NCBI GenBank assembly: GCA_021155045.1
Contig: JAJNQB010000009.1
Location: 1-64,000, forward strand
Origin: Arcticibacter sp.
Lineage (GTDB): Bacteria > Bacteroidota > Bacteroidia > 2-12-FULL-35-15
DNA: 64,000 nt
Direction of reading: 5' to 3'
In this document: positions 18,128 to 26,796 of the stretch, piece by piece
Layout of the letters: every line of letters starts with the position of its first letter
Numbering within the stretch: position 1 is the first letter of the stretch
Position numbers and translations under genes: made by a program
Notes under the pieces: model-generated
What the model was told of the DNA's origin: nothing
Seen by the model: only the letters and a program-made list of their open reading frames with translations
The model's database searches: none

Positions 18128-19286
18128 TAAATGTTCTGTCTTTCCAAGTATATTTTTTTCTCATTCCAAGTAGCCCAATTACAATTATATAAAAAGGATA
18201 TATAAATTGTTCTGGCAAAAAATAAATTAAGTGTTTCTGCTTACCAAAAAAGCCTGAGGCTAAAAATAATAACAAAAAATCAATAAAACATTTAATTCCA
18301 TAAATAATCAGACAAATTAGACTTATTTGAAGATAAAAAGGAAAATTAAAAACATAAAAAACGATTGATAATATTAGTAATAGGAATAAATAGAGGTTGA
18401 AAATAAAAACGATTGCTCCTAATATTTTCGTTGTTGCATTTATATCTGATATGTTTTTAGAAGCCCACCTGATACGTTGATTTACAAAGGATCGAAGTGT
18501 CGTTTGCGCCTTTGTAAACACTATGGAATCTCTGCTTTTTAAGAAAATAATTCCTTTTGAAAACCGTTTTTGAATTTTGTACATCAACAATACATCATCG
18601 CCACTAGGTATATTTTCAATTGATTGAAAGCCTTCCACTTCATAAAATGCTTCTTTTGTGTATGCTAAATTTGCACCATTACACATTGTAGCTTTGTTAT
18701 AAAATAAACTCCCTGCTGTACTTGCTATTAGGGCTATAAGCTCAAGTGATTGTAGCTTTTCGAAAATACTTGTTTCTTTTTGGAACATAACAGGACCCAC
18801 TATCATTTTGGCATCTGTTTGTAAATAACAGTTTACGATATTATTTATCCATAATGGGCTTGTTATGCAATCTGCGTCAGTAGTTATAATTAAATCTCCT
18901 TTAGATTCTTTAATAGCAGTGTTTAATGCTTGTTTTTTACCAGATAATCCAAATGTATGGAGTTCTATTAGTTTAATGTTTTTATTCTTTATTGATAGTT
19001 TTTGTACGCAATTTTTTGTTTCGTCTGTTGAATTATCATCCACCACAATAATCTCTATAAATTCTTTAGGATAATTTTGGTTTATAATTGTATATAGGCA
19101 ATTTTCAATACTTTTTTCTTCATTTCTAGCTGCAATAATCACACTTACTCTTATGTGTTTATTTGTAATGCTTGTTTTTGTTTCCCTTGTTTTTAGCCAG
19201 CCATTAATGATAGTAGCCATTGCAATTACATAAGGTAAGCACAAAACAATGCTAATTATAATTAATATCAAATAAGCTGTCTGCAA
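18114..19286 (-). CDS. Membrane-anchored family 2 glycosyltransferase
   Basis: 390 residues. An N-terminal membrane helix, a GT-A catalytic domain with VSVIIAARNEEKSI, VDDNSTDET and TTDADC (DxD, metal/UDP-sugar binding), SGDDVLLM, and the QRIRW motif are followed by C-terminal helices (about 285-370). This architecture fits processive or lipid-linked sugar transfer in envelope polysaccharide synthesis. The start is TTG: an in-frame TAA, the stop of the upstream gene, lies 2 codons before it and the next ATG would delete the first helix. It overlaps the downstream permease gene by 14 bases. Confidence 0.85.
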   Translation of the reverse strand: MQTAYLILIIISIVLCLPYVIAMATIINGWLKTRETKTSITNKHIRVSVIIAARNEEKSIENCLYTIINQNYPKEFIEIIVVDDNSTDETKNCVQKLSIKNKNIKLIELHTFGLSGKKQALNTAIKESKGDLIITTDADCITSPLWINNIVNCYLQTDAKMIVGPVMFQKETSIFEKLQSLELIALIASTAGSLFYNKATMCNGANLAYTKEAFYEVEGFQSIENIPSGDDVLLMYKIQKRFSKGIIFLKSRDSIVFTKAQTTLRSFVNQRIRWASKNISDINATTKILGAIVFIFNLYLFLLLILSIVFYVFNFPFYLQISLICLIIYGIKCFIDFLLLFLASGFFGKQKHLIYFLPEQFIYPFYIIVIGLLGMRKKYTWKDRTFNGKA

Positions 19287-19292
19287 TTGAAA

Positions 19293-20240
19293 TTAGTCTT
19301 TAAAAAATTTTAATTCCCAAATAAAAAAACTTCCAACGATAGAAGGGATTGCAATGTTGATAATCCAAAGTAAAAGAGACGATGCAATAATTGCATTTAC
19401 ATCGCTAGATACAAAACTAAAAAAATAAACAGCCGTAGCTCCTCTTACAACAATTTCGGTGATGGCAAAGGTAGGAATAGCACTAGAAACAAAAAAAACA
19501 AGAGCAATTAATGTTGAAGATACAAGAACTCCTACGTTGATATCAAACATCAACAAAACAAGATAATATTGCAAAGAAAAAACTAAATACCTGATTGCCG
19601 ACAGTAAAAAAACTTTTGTAATTTTTTCTTTTGAATAAGATGCTACTATATCAATGTATTTAATCAATTTTGAGAACGATTTTCTTTTCTTATAAAGAAG
19701 AAATAATAAATAAAATATAACAAAACATAAAAAAATAAAAACAGCAAGCCATTTTGTAGAAAAAATATTCTCGAATTGAATGGAAATGGTTTTTGCAATA
19801 AAAAAGGCAATAACTCCAGCAATCACAGTTATAATAAGCTGAGCAATGCTTCCGATAAAGCTGATAATGGTTGCCGTTATTTTATCTGCTTTTTGTAAAT
19901 AAAATATTTTTCCAGCAAATTCACCAATTCGATTTGGTGTAAAAATGCTGATGGTTATTCCTGCGAATATTGATTTTGTTGATTGCAAAAAAGAAATAGA
20001 TTCTACTTTATTAATTAGCATTTTCCATTTTACTGCTTCAATTCCCCAATTGACAAGCATTAAAAACATGCAAATAATTAAATAAATTAAATTTTTATCC
20101 CCAGAAAAAGTAATAGTAATTGATGCAATGCTTGTGTTGTTAAGCTTGTAATAAATGTACAGGAATGATAATAGCAAAATGCTTGCTTTTATAAAAAGAC
20201 TTATAACTTTGTAAAAACCTTTGCTAAAAATAAATTGCAT
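19293..20240 (-). CDS. Flippase-like membrane protein, LPG-synthase TM (UPF0104) family
   Basis: 315 residues from the ATG at 20240 (frame opens at a TTG four codons earlier). About eight hydrophobic helices are present, with the family pattern NRIGEFAGKIFYL near the first third and AIPTFAITEIVVRGATAVYFF near the C-terminus. Relatives include the flippase domain of MprF and many unassigned glycolipid-associated proteins. It is the first gene of the operon with the glycosyltransferase, supporting a role in moving or making a lipid-linked sugar. The substrate is unknown. Its start is 32 bases from the divergent ruvC start. Confidence 0.82.
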   Translation of the reverse strand: MQFIFSKGFYKVISLFIKASILLLSFLYIYYKLNNTSIASITITFSGDKNLIYLIICMFLMLVNWGIEAVKWKMLINKVESISFLQSTKSIFAGITISIFTPNRIGEFAGKIFYLQKADKITATIISFIGSIAQLIITVIAGVIAFFIAKTISIQFENIFSTKWLAVFIFLCFVIFYLLFLLYKKRKSFSKLIKYIDIVASYSKEKITKVFLLSAIRYLVFSLQYYLVLLMFDINVGVLVSSTLIALVFFVSSAIPTFAITEIVVRGATAVYFFSFVSSDVNAIIASSLLLWIINIAIPSIVGSFFIWELKFFKD

Positions 20241-20272
20241 AATATTAAGCAATAATACTAAAAAGAGTCGTA

Positions 20273-20833
20273 ATGGCTGTAATTACATCAGATAAAATAG
20301 TTTTAGGAATTGACCCAGGTACCAATATTTTGGGGTATGGAATCATTCATATTAAAAACAATAAAATGCATTTGATTGTAATGGGGGTGGTGCGATTAGA
20401 AAAATTGGAAAATCAAGCTTTAAAACTTCAACGAATATTTGAGCGAGTTAGCTCTTTAATTGAAGAATACAAGCCTGATGAATTTGCTATTGAAGCACCT
20501 TTTTTTGGAAAAAATGTTCAATCCATGCTGAAATTAGGTCGTGCGCAAGGTGTTGCTATTGCAGGTGCTTTATCTAAAGGAATTCCAATTGTTGAATATT
20601 CACCTAAAAAAATAAAACAATCAATAACAGGAAGTGGTAATGCGTCAAAAGAGCAAGTTGCAGCCATGTTAAAGTCGTTATTAAATTATAAAGAAACCCC
20701 TGAATTTTTAGATGCTACTGATGGTTTGGCTGCGGCAGTTTGCCACTATTTTCAGCGTGGAGCAACCGCTTCAAAGAAAAATTATTCAGGTTGGAAATCT
20801 TTTTTGGCAGATAATCCTCAAAAAAAGGCATAA
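20273..20833 (+). CDS. ruvC: Holliday junction endonuclease RuvC
   Basis: 186 residues. The four acidic catalytic residues of RuvC are present with the right spacing: Asp14 (GIDPGTN), Glu74 (AIEAPFFG), Asp147 and Asp150 (LDATDGLAAAVCHYF). The dimeric enzyme cuts Holliday junctions in concert with RuvAB. It is a stand-alone gene, divergent from the flippase-like gene and ending 3 bases from the convergent hydrolase gene. ruvA and ruvB are not in the window. Confidence 0.96.
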   Translation: MAVITSDKIVLGIDPGTNILGYGIIHIKNNKMHLIVMGVVRLEKLENQALKLQRIFERVSSLIEEYKPDEFAIEAPFFGKNVQSMLKLGRAQGVAIAGALSKGIPIVEYSPKKIKQSITGSGNASKEQVAAMLKSLLNYKETPEFLDATDGLAAAVCHYFQRGATASKKNYSGWKSFLADNPQKKA

Positions 20834-20836
20834 CTC

Positions 20837-21667
20837 TTATTTTAGAATATCAATGAATTTTTGTGCAAACTCGGTTGGATATAAATGACTTGCTTGTATG
20901 TGAGGACCTTTTATTTCCCAAAATTCTTTTGGTGAAATGGCTTTTTCAAATAAATTTTTTCCCATAAAAAAAGGACAAACCTCATCTTCTGTGCTATGAA
21001 TAAAAAGTTTAGGAATCGTAATTTTATGCACATAATTAATTGCTTCATATTTTGATGTAAGCAGCATTTCAGGAATAAATTTAGGTAAGTGGTAATTTTT
21101 TTTAGCGTGATAAACTGCAATTTGAATATGACCAGAAAAAGGATCTTCTACAATTAAGGCATCAATCATTTTTTGTGCTTTTGCTGCAACTACAATTGAT
21201 AAATGTCCGCCCAAAGATTGACCAAATAAAATCAATTTTTTATTTTTTACATCTTCACGTTGTTTAATATAGATTAATGCTTGTAAAGCATCATCTAAAA
21301 CATTTTCTTGTGTTGGTTCTCCTTCTGATTTCCCAAAACCTTCGTAATCAAAAACCATTATTTGAAATCCTTTTTTTATCAGAGGTTCAGAAAATTGATA
21401 TTGATAAGAAATATTTCCTCCATTTCCATGTAATTGTAAAACGGTTGCTATTACGGAATCATTTTTGGGTTTTAGAAGCCATCCGTTTAAATTTTTTCCA
21501 TTTTTTGATTTGATATTTATTTCTTCAACACTATAAATGTTTGTGTCGGGGTAGTATTTTAGCTCTTTGGTGGGTCCGTAAAATAATTTATTCGAAAGGT
21601 TGCAATTAAAAAGGAGGATGGTTAATCCTAAAAATAAAGAAGAGTAAACAACAATTTTTTTTACCAT
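20837..21667 (-). CDS. Alpha/beta hydrolase, envelope-anchored
   Basis: 276 residues. The N-terminal hydrophobic segment (about 5-20, ending LLFNCN) is either a membrane anchor or a non-ideal lipobox. The fold is shown by LQLHGNGGNISYQY (oxyanion region), VFDYEGFGKSEG, the nucleophile elbow GQSLGGH, the acid in HSTEDEVCPF and the His in GPHIQASH, i.e. a complete Ser-Asp-His triad. It resembles the BEM46-like/YfhR hydrolases; substrate unknown. It lies 12 bases downstream of the YwqK-like gene on the same strand, so the two probably form an operon. Confidence 0.85.
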   Translation of the reverse strand: MVKKIVVYSSLFLGLTILLFNCNLSNKLFYGPTKELKYYPDTNIYSVEEINIKSKNGKNLNGWLLKPKNDSVIATVLQLHGNGGNISYQYQFSEPLIKKGFQIMVFDYEGFGKSEGEPTQENVLDDALQALIYIKQREDVKNKKLILFGQSLGGHLSIVVAAKAQKMIDALIVEDPFSGHIQIAVYHAKKNYHLPKFIPEMLLTSKYEAINYVHKITIPKLFIHSTEDEVCPFFMGKNLFEKAISPKEFWEIKGPHIQASHLYPTEFAQKFIDILK

Positions 21668-21679
21668 TCTTTTTTAAAA

Positions 21680-22405
21680 TTAGTTTACAACTAATTCACC
21701 ATTTACCCATTTTTCTTCTTTCACTTTTCCGTTTGCTTCGTACACTTTCCACATTCCATCTTTTTGATAGTCGCCAACTTGCTTGTTGTACTTTACAGTT
21801 CCTTCTGCAGTCATTTTTCCATTCTCATATTCTTTTTTAACATACAATTTCTTTTTTGGATCTATCATTTCAAACAAATCTTTTGGAGCACCATTTTCTT
21901 CGAACGAATTTCTTTTGATTAAAAACTGCATACTTTTATCGTATTCTTCATAATATTCAAGTTGCCCGTTAGGATAATAGTCTGTCCATATTTGGGCTTG
22001 CCCATCATAGTAGATTATGTCGGATTTTAATTTGCCATCCATGTAAAAAAGCTTCATACTTGTTCTATGAAAGTCTATCGTTTTAAATTCACGTTCTACA
22101 TTTCCATTTTCATAAAAATTTTTGTACAATTTTAAATGACCATCTTCATAAAATCCTTTGTGTAATATTTTTCCACTTTCATAAATGTCTTCAATCCAAC
22201 CTTGGCAAGAATAGCCCTTTTTATCGTTACGAGTGGAGTCCCCGCCAATAGCAAAGTTTAGTTTTTCATACATCACAATGCCGTAATCGGGGTCAACAAC
22301 TTTGGCAGCATTATATTTTGTTTGCTGCGGTATTTGTCCGAAAAATTGTGCAAATGTAAATTTAACGGCTAATAGTAAAAATGATATGCAGAGTAGTTTT
22401 TTCAA
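21680..22405 (-). CDS. Exported YwqK/MORN-repeat-like protein
   Basis: 241 residues starting at TTG: an in-frame TAA lies two codons upstream and the next residues form an ideal signal peptide (KKLLCISFLLLAVKFTFAQ). The mature part consists of repeated strands of the MORN/YwqK type: GKILHKGFYEDGHLKLY, NFYENGNVEREF, YYPNGQLEYYEEYD, YENGKMTAEGTVKY, VYEANGKVKEEKWVNGE. Such repeats are common in Bacteroidota secreted proteins of unknown function. Despite the 'toxin-antitoxin YwqK' label often given to the family, there is no toxin gene next to it here. Confidence 0.75.
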   Translation of the reverse strand: MKKLLCISFLLLAVKFTFAQFFGQIPQQTKYNAAKVVDPDYGIVMYEKLNFAIGGDSTRNDKKGYSCQGWIEDIYESGKILHKGFYEDGHLKLYKNFYENGNVEREFKTIDFHRTSMKLFYMDGKLKSDIIYYDGQAQIWTDYYPNGQLEYYEEYDKSMQFLIKRNSFEENGAPKDLFEMIDPKKKLYVKKEYENGKMTAEGTVKYNKQVGDYQKDGMWKVYEANGKVKEEKWVNGELVVN

Positions 22406-22456
22406 TGCTTAATCTATTGTGTGAATATACTAAAAGTTTAAATAGTTGCCAAAAAT

Positions 22457-22489
22457 AAAACAGTCCGAACTATAAATTCAGGCTGTTTT
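22457..22489 (-). terminator. Terminator after trxB
   Basis: Imperfect inverted repeat AAAACAGTCCGAAC ... ATTCAGGCTGTTTT with mismatches at three positions that become G-U pairs in one orientation, followed on the minus strand by a T-rich run. It lies about 60 bases beyond the trxB stop. Confidence 0.5.
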
Positions 22490-22549
22490 AATAAAGAAAT
22501 TAAGGGGCAAGAGACGTGTAATTGAAAAGGATAATTTTTAGAACCACCC

Positions 22550-23494
22550 TTAATGAATTCCTTTGTCAGCCAAATAGCGTTCAGCATCTAATGCACCCAT
22601 GCAGCCACTTCCAGCAGCAGTAACTGCTTGGCGATAAATTTTATCTTGAGCATCGCCTGTTGCAAAAACGCCTGGAATATTTGTTTTGCTGGTACCTGGG
22701 ATAGTTTTAATATAGCCTGTTTCATCTAGATCTAGCCAGCCTTTAAAAATATCAGTATTGGGTTTATGGCCAATGGCAACAAAAAAACCAGTAACATTAA
22801 TCCGTTTTTCTTCGCCTGTTTTGGTATTTGTTAAAATGGCTCCTTCTACACTTTTTCCACCCACAATTTCTTTGGTTTCTGTATTAAATAAAACTTCAAT
22901 ATTTTTTGTATTTAGCACACGATGTTGCATTGCTTTAGATGCTCGCATTTCGTCTTTACGAACAATCATATAAACTTTAGTGCAAAGTTTTGCTAAGTAT
23001 GTAGCCTCTTCAGCGGCAGTGTCTCCTGCGCCAACAATTGCTACGTCTTGTCCTTTAAAAAAGAAGCCATCACATACCGCACAAGCAGAAACTCCAAAAC
23101 CATTTAAGCGTTGTTCACTTTCTAATCCAAGCCATTTGGCTGAAGCACCGGTAGCAATAATAATTGAATCAGCAGTTATGGTAGTTTTTTCATCTATTAC
23201 AACTTTGTGTATTGGTCCTGTAAAATCAACTGATGTAGCATAACCCCAACGAATATCTGTTCCAAAACGTTCGGCTTGTGCTTTAAAATCTTCCATCATT
23301 TCAGGTCCTTGTGTACCTTTTGGATAACCGGGATAATTTTCTACTTCTGTGGTTATGGTTAATTGTCCGCCAGGCTGTAATCCTTGATACATAACTGGTT
23401 TCATATCTGCACGAGCGGCATAAATTGCTGCTGTGTATCCTGCTGGTCCGCTACCTATAATAAGGCATTTTACATGTTCTGTTGCTTCGCTCAT
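22550..23494 (-). CDS. trxB: Thioredoxin reductase (NADPH)
   Basis: 314 residues. FAD-binding GSGPAGYTAAIYAARA (about 14-29), the redox pair C138-A-V-C141, the NADPH motif GAGDTAAEEATYLA and the C-terminal FAD-contact GVFATGDAQD are all in place. It reduces thioredoxin with NADPH through FAD and the CAVC disulfide (the CATC motif of E. coli differs by one residue). It is monocistronic; a TAACTTCG box at 23518-23525 on the minus strand may be its promoter. Confidence 0.96.
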   Translation of the reverse strand: MSEATEHVKCLIIGSGPAGYTAAIYAARADMKPVMYQGLQPGGQLTITTEVENYPGYPKGTQGPEMMEDFKAQAERFGTDIRWGYATSVDFTGPIHKVVIDEKTTITADSIIIATGASAKWLGLESEQRLNGFGVSACAVCDGFFFKGQDVAIVGAGDTAAEEATYLAKLCTKVYMIVRKDEMRASKAMQHRVLNTKNIEVLFNTETKEIVGGKSVEGAILTNTKTGEEKRINVTGFFVAIGHKPNTDIFKGWLDLDETGYIKTIPGTSKTNIPGVFATGDAQDKIYRQAVTAAGSGCMGALDAERYLADKGIH

Positions 23495-23517
23495 AAAAAT
23501 CTATATTTTTGAAAGCA

Positions 23518-23525
23518 CGAAGTTA
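23518..23525 (-). promoter_or_regulatory. Candidate -7 box of trxB (TAACTTCG)
   Basis: TAACTTCG on the minus strand, 23 bases before the trxB ATG. It differs from TAnnTTTG by one base (T to C) and recurs before recQ and the first T9SS cargo gene; thrS has TAGCTTCG. No good -33 TTG is visible. Confidence 0.35.
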
Positions 23526-23695
23526 CTATTTGTTTTGCGGTATTGTTTGTGATTTTATTCACAAATCATTAAAAGAATGTTAAAACATTTAGGAATCAAT
23601 CGAAGAGTTGAAGGGTGTTATTAGCACCCTTGCTTATTATTCAATTCGTTGTCTGTTCTTTGTTTAATATTTTCATCTTTATTCTGGGTGCTAAC

Positions 23696-24118
23696 TTACA
23701 TCTCAGCGTATTTTTTAAAATTATTTAAAATAGCTTGCCAGCCTGTTTGCTGTAATTCAATGGGGTTTTCTGTTTCAGGGTCAAATGTTTCAATTATTTT
23801 TGTCTTTGCGTTTTCAGAAATAAATTCAACTTTAATTTTTCTATCATCGGTAAGTATATATTCAATCAATTCATTTATTTTAATGGCAGTATAAACACCT
23901 TCAAAGTCAAAACCAAAACTTCCGTCTTTTGCTTCCATTCTATATAAAAAAGAACCTCCAATTTTTAAGTCATTAAAAGCTTTTGGAGCATGCCAATCAT
24001 CTGAAGCAAAATACCAATTTACAATATCATTAGGGTTGTTCCATTTATTCCAAACGGTTTCAATGTCTTTTTTTATAGTTACTTGAACAGTGATAGTTTG
24101 TTTTTGATTTGATTCCAT
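23696..24118 (-). CDS. SRPBCC/AHSA1-domain protein
   Basis: 140 residues. The Bet v1-like fold is indicated by the N-terminal TVQVTIKKDIETVWNKWNNPNDIVNWY, GGSFLYRMEAKDGSFGFDFEGVYT and the C-terminal helix GWQAILNNFKKYAEM, the layout of activator of Hsp90 ATPase homologue 1-like proteins. These small proteins bind hydrophobic ligands; the role here is unknown. It lies 58 bases downstream of the desaturase gene on the same strand. The 201-base gap on its other side holds only a short GGGTG/CACCC hairpin (23611-23631). Confidence 0.82.
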   Translation of the reverse strand: MESNQKQTITVQVTIKKDIETVWNKWNNPNDIVNWYFASDDWHAPKAFNDLKIGGSFLYRMEAKDGSFGFDFEGVYTAIKINELIEYILTDDRKIKVEFISENAKTKIIETFDPETENPIELQQTGWQAILNNFKKYAEM

Positions 24119-24176
24119 TGTTTTATTTTCTTTTTCTGATTGGGTGCTTCTGTACGATTGAGTTTTTTAATTCATC

Positions 24177-25262
24177 TTAAAAAATTTCGTTCATGTGGGC
24201 AACACCATTGCGTTTTAGCAATAACCAATGAGAGTATAATGAATTTCTCATTGAAGGTTTGTGTTTGTATTCTATTTTAAATTCAGCAGCAGTTGATTGT
24301 AATATTTTTTGAATTTTAGGAAAATGAACATGCGATACCGTTGGAAAAAGGTGATGTACCACATGATAATTGATTCCACCAAAAACAAAAGCTACAATAG
24401 GTTTACGTGTACCAAAATCCATTGTAACACTCATTTGATGTTCAGCCCAACCAGTGGTCATTTCATTATTTTCATTGGGTTCAGGAAAAATAGAATCTTC
24501 GTACAGATGTGCTGGAAACAATGCTATTGCTGCCGATAAACTTGCTGCTATATGCATAAAAACAAAACCTAACACAACTATATACCAACTACATTGCGAT
24601 AATAAAAGAGGTAAAACCAACGCATAGGCATAATATACTACTTTAGAAAGGATAAAAATGAACACTCTTGTTTTGCTATGCTTAACTACTTTATGTCCAA
24701 TCATGTTTGAAAAAAAATCTTCCCAATCTCTTTTGAAAATAGCATTGAGTGTATAAAAGCAATATAAAAAGGGAACGTAAATATGTTGGTAAACAAAAAA
24801 ACTTTTTGGTTCTTTTAATGGCATAAATGTCAACATTCCTGTTTGTTTTAAATCTACATCATGTTCTGGTACCATAGGATTTGGATGATGTGAATAAATA
24901 TGTCTCATTTTCCATAAATAGCCCGAAGAGCCAATTAAATCGAATGTATAAGCCAAAACTCTATTAACAATACTTTTGTTTGAAAATGAACTGTGCACTG
25001 CTTCGTGACCAAGGTTAAGAACAATACATATTTGGACAAATCCCATTAATACAAATGAAATTAACAACAATGCACTATGTCCATTAGCAAAAATAACTCC
25101 AGCATATAATGCGAGATATAATGTACAAAAGAAAAAAGCTTTAAAAATGCCGAAAGCGTTAGTTTTCTTTGAAAGATTGTTAGCTTCAAAATAATCGTCA
25201 ACTCTTTTATTTACAGTAAAAAAGAAATCATCTTTAGTACCTTTTTTGTATTTTATCTCCAT
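24177..25262 (-). CDS. Membrane fatty acid desaturase
   Basis: 361 residues. All three histidine boxes of the membrane di-iron desaturases are present: HEAVH (86-90), HIYSHHPNP (starting at 121) and HVVHHLFP (near 305). Four to six hydrophobic helices surround them. The spacing and third box resemble the acyl-lipid / linoleoyl-CoA (delta-6-type) desaturase group, so it should introduce a double bond into membrane acyl chains using a reductant. No cytochrome b5 domain is fused. It is probably cotranscribed with the AHSA1-like gene downstream. Confidence 0.9.
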   Translation of the reverse strand: MEIKYKKGTKDDFFFTVNKRVDDYFEANNLSKKTNAFGIFKAFFFCTLYLALYAGVIFANGHSALLLISFVLMGFVQICIVLNLGHEAVHSSFSNKSIVNRVLAYTFDLIGSSGYLWKMRHIYSHHPNPMVPEHDVDLKQTGMLTFMPLKEPKSFFVYQHIYVPFLYCFYTLNAIFKRDWEDFFSNMIGHKVVKHSKTRVFIFILSKVVYYAYALVLPLLLSQCSWYIVVLGFVFMHIAASLSAAIALFPAHLYEDSIFPEPNENNEMTTGWAEHQMSVTMDFGTRKPIVAFVFGGINYHVVHHLFPTVSHVHFPKIQKILQSTAAEFKIEYKHKPSMRNSLYSHWLLLKRNGVAHMNEIF

Positions 25263-25398
25263 AAGTACACAAATATATAATTTTTGTGAAACCTGACAAA
25301 TAGGCTTTGTAAATGGAAGGCTTTAGGGCTTAGTTGAGATATGTTAAGTAGATTTTTTTCGTTTTTAAAACAATGCAATGTCCTAAAGTATAAAAAAC

Positions 25399-25429
25399 AA
25401 AACCCTGCAAAACATTTTTGCAGGGTTTT
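25399..25429 (-). terminator. Terminator of the thrS-infC-rpmI-rplT operon
   Basis: Perfect 14-bp stem AAAACCCTGCAAAA / TTTTGCAGGGTTTT with a 3-base loop and a T-rich tail on the minus strand, 23 bases beyond the rplT stop. Confidence 0.85.
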
Positions 25430-25451
25430 ATATTTATTAAAAGATTGTATT

Positions 25452-25796
25452 CTATTTTACAGATTCTACAATTGCTTTAAATGCTTCTGGGTGGTTCATT
25501 GCTAAATCAGCCAAAACTTTACGGTTTAAGTTCACATTTTTAGTATGTACTTTCCCCATAAATTGTGAGTATGATAGTCCGTAAGGACGAACTCCTGCAT
25601 TAATACGTTGAATCCAAATAGCACGAAAATTACGTTTCTTTTGTTTTCTATCGCGGTAAGCATACGTTAAACCTTTTTCTAATACATTTTTAGCAATAGT
25701 AATAACGTTTTTACGTGCACCCCAATAACCTTTTGTTTGTTTAAGGATTTTTTTTCTTCTGGCTCTTGAAGCCACCGAGTTAACCGATCTAGGCAT
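25452..25796 (-). CDS. rplT: 50S ribosomal protein L20
   Basis: 114 residues, normal length, with the family sequence RSVNSVASRARRKKILKQ at the N-terminus, KGYWGARKN, YAYRDRKQKKRNFR and NAGVRPYGLSYSQF. L20 binds 23S rRNA early in 50S assembly and, in other bacteria, represses its own operon by binding mRNA. It is the last gene of thrS-infC-rpmI-rplT. A 125-base spacer precedes it, unusually long within this otherwise tight operon, which could hold an RNA control site. Confidence 0.98.
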   Translation of the reverse strand: MPRSVNSVASRARRKKILKQTKGYWGARKNVITIAKNVLEKGLTYAYRDRKQKKRNFRAIWIQRINAGVRPYGLSYSQFMGKVHTKNVNLNRKVLADLAMNHPEAFKAIVESVK

Positions 25797-25921
25797 TTCT
25801 TTTAGTTTTTAGTTTTGATAAGCAGTGTTCTGTACAGTTAGCAGACTCTTTTTTTTACTGATTATCTGGTTAATAATTTATTTTAATTGAACTGTATTTT
25901 TAATTTTTTTAATTGGAACTA

Positions 25922-26122
25922 TTATTTTCCAATAGTTAACATAGCTTTTACGCGAGGCAAATCTGTGCTATCAACTAATCCTGCTTTTGTTAAAGCACGT
26001 TTTGCTTTGGTTGTTTTTTTAGTCAAAATATGACTTTTAAAAGCATGTTTTCTTTTTACTTTACCTGTTCCAGTCAAAGAGAATCTCTTTTTTGCACTGG
26101 AATTCGTTTTCATTTTTGGCAT
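25922..26122 (-). CDS. rpmI: 50S ribosomal protein L35
   Basis: 66 residues, the full size of L35, with the basic core MKTNSSAKKRFSLTGTGKVKRKHAF and HILTKKTTKAKRALTKAG. It lies 39 bases after infC and 125 bases before rplT in the conserved operon. The sequence and context leave no doubt. Confidence 0.97.
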   Translation of the reverse strand: MPKMKTNSSAKKRFSLTGTGKVKRKHAFKSHILTKKTTKAKRALTKAGLVDSTDLPRVKAMLTIGK

Positions 26123-26161
26123 TTTACTTAATTTTTATATTAAATTTATTGGTACTCTTTT

Positions 26162-26782
26162 TTATTTTCCTGCTTTTTTTGGAGCAATAACCATAATCAT
26201 TTTTTTTCCTTCCAACAATGGCATTTGTTCTGGCTTACCATATTCTTCCAACTCATTTGCAAAGCGTAATAACAAAATTTCACCTTGCTCTTTAAATACA
26301 ATCGAACGACCTTTGAAAAATACAAATGCTTTTACTTTAGATCCATCTTGCAAAAATTTAATTGCATGATTTTTCTTAAAGTTAAAATCGTGATCATCTG
26401 TTTGTGGTCCAAAACGAATTTCTTTTATAACTGTTTTAGCAGCTTTAGCTTTTAATTCTTTTTGTTTCTTTTTTTGATCGTATAAAAACTTTTTATAATC
26501 AATTACTTTACAAACAGGCGGCTCAGCATTTGGCGAAATTTCAACTAAATCCAAGTTAGCTTCTTTAGCCAATTCCAATGCTTTTGCAATTGGATATACT
26601 CCTGGTTCTATTCCTTCGCCTACTACACGTACTTCACGAGCTCTAATGCGCTCATTAATGTTATGTAAATCTTCTTTTACTCTTCTTCCACCTCTTCCAA
26701 ATCTATTGTCGGGGCGAGGTCCAGATGGTGTCGGCTTATTAAATTTATTAGCCGTATTGTTGTTGTTAAATGGCGCTGCTAT
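26162..26782 (-). CDS. infC: Translation initiation factor IF-3, probable AUA start
   Basis: I place the start at an AUA codon (minus strand 26782-26780), giving 206 residues. The coding frame is open only from the in-frame TAG at 26797-26795. Between that stop and the conserved N-domain (INERIRAREVRVVGEG ... GVYPIAKALELAKE) there is no ATG, GTG or TTG, and AUA is the only AUN codon near the front. A perfect AGGAGG (26791-26796) stands 8 bases before it. The conserved body includes AEPPVCKVIDY and KEIRFGPQTDDHDF. The weak start parallels the AUU start of E. coli infC, where IF-3 discriminates against its own start codon. The first in-frame TTG would remove most of the N-domain. Confidence 0.9.
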   Translation of the reverse strand: MAAPFNNNNTANKFNKPTPSGPRPDNRFGRGGRRVKEDLHNINERIRAREVRVVGEGIEPGVYPIAKALELAKEANLDLVEISPNAEPPVCKVIDYKKFLYDQKKKQKELKAKAAKTVIKEIRFGPQTDDHDFNFKKNHAIKFLQDGSKVKAFVFFKGRSIVFKEQGEILLLRFANELEEYGKPEQMPLLEGKKMIMVIAPKKAGK

Positions 26783-26790
26783 AGCTTGTT

Positions 26791-26796
26791 CCTCCT
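26791..26796 (-). promoter_or_regulatory. Strong Shine-Dalgarno of infC
   Basis: AGGAGG on the minus strand, 8 bases before the AUA start. Consensus ribosome-binding sites are rare in this window, so a perfect one paired with a non-canonical start supports this start choice. Confidence 0.75.

Noticed and set aside
21680..22405. Antitoxin of a toxin-antitoxin pair (the usual YwqK label)
   Set aside because: It has a signal peptide and no partner toxin gene; it is better viewed as an exported MORN-like repeat protein.
22499..22552. Long-range TTAAGGG/CCCTTAA inverted repeat at the trxB 3' end
   Set aside because: Seven base pairs over about 45 bases in A/T-rich DNA could be chance; nothing else supports a function.
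23611..23693. GGGTG/CACCC hairpin and a second GGGTGCTAA copy near 23686
   Set aside because: A 7-bp stem without a T run and no mobile-element features; noted only as intergenic structure.
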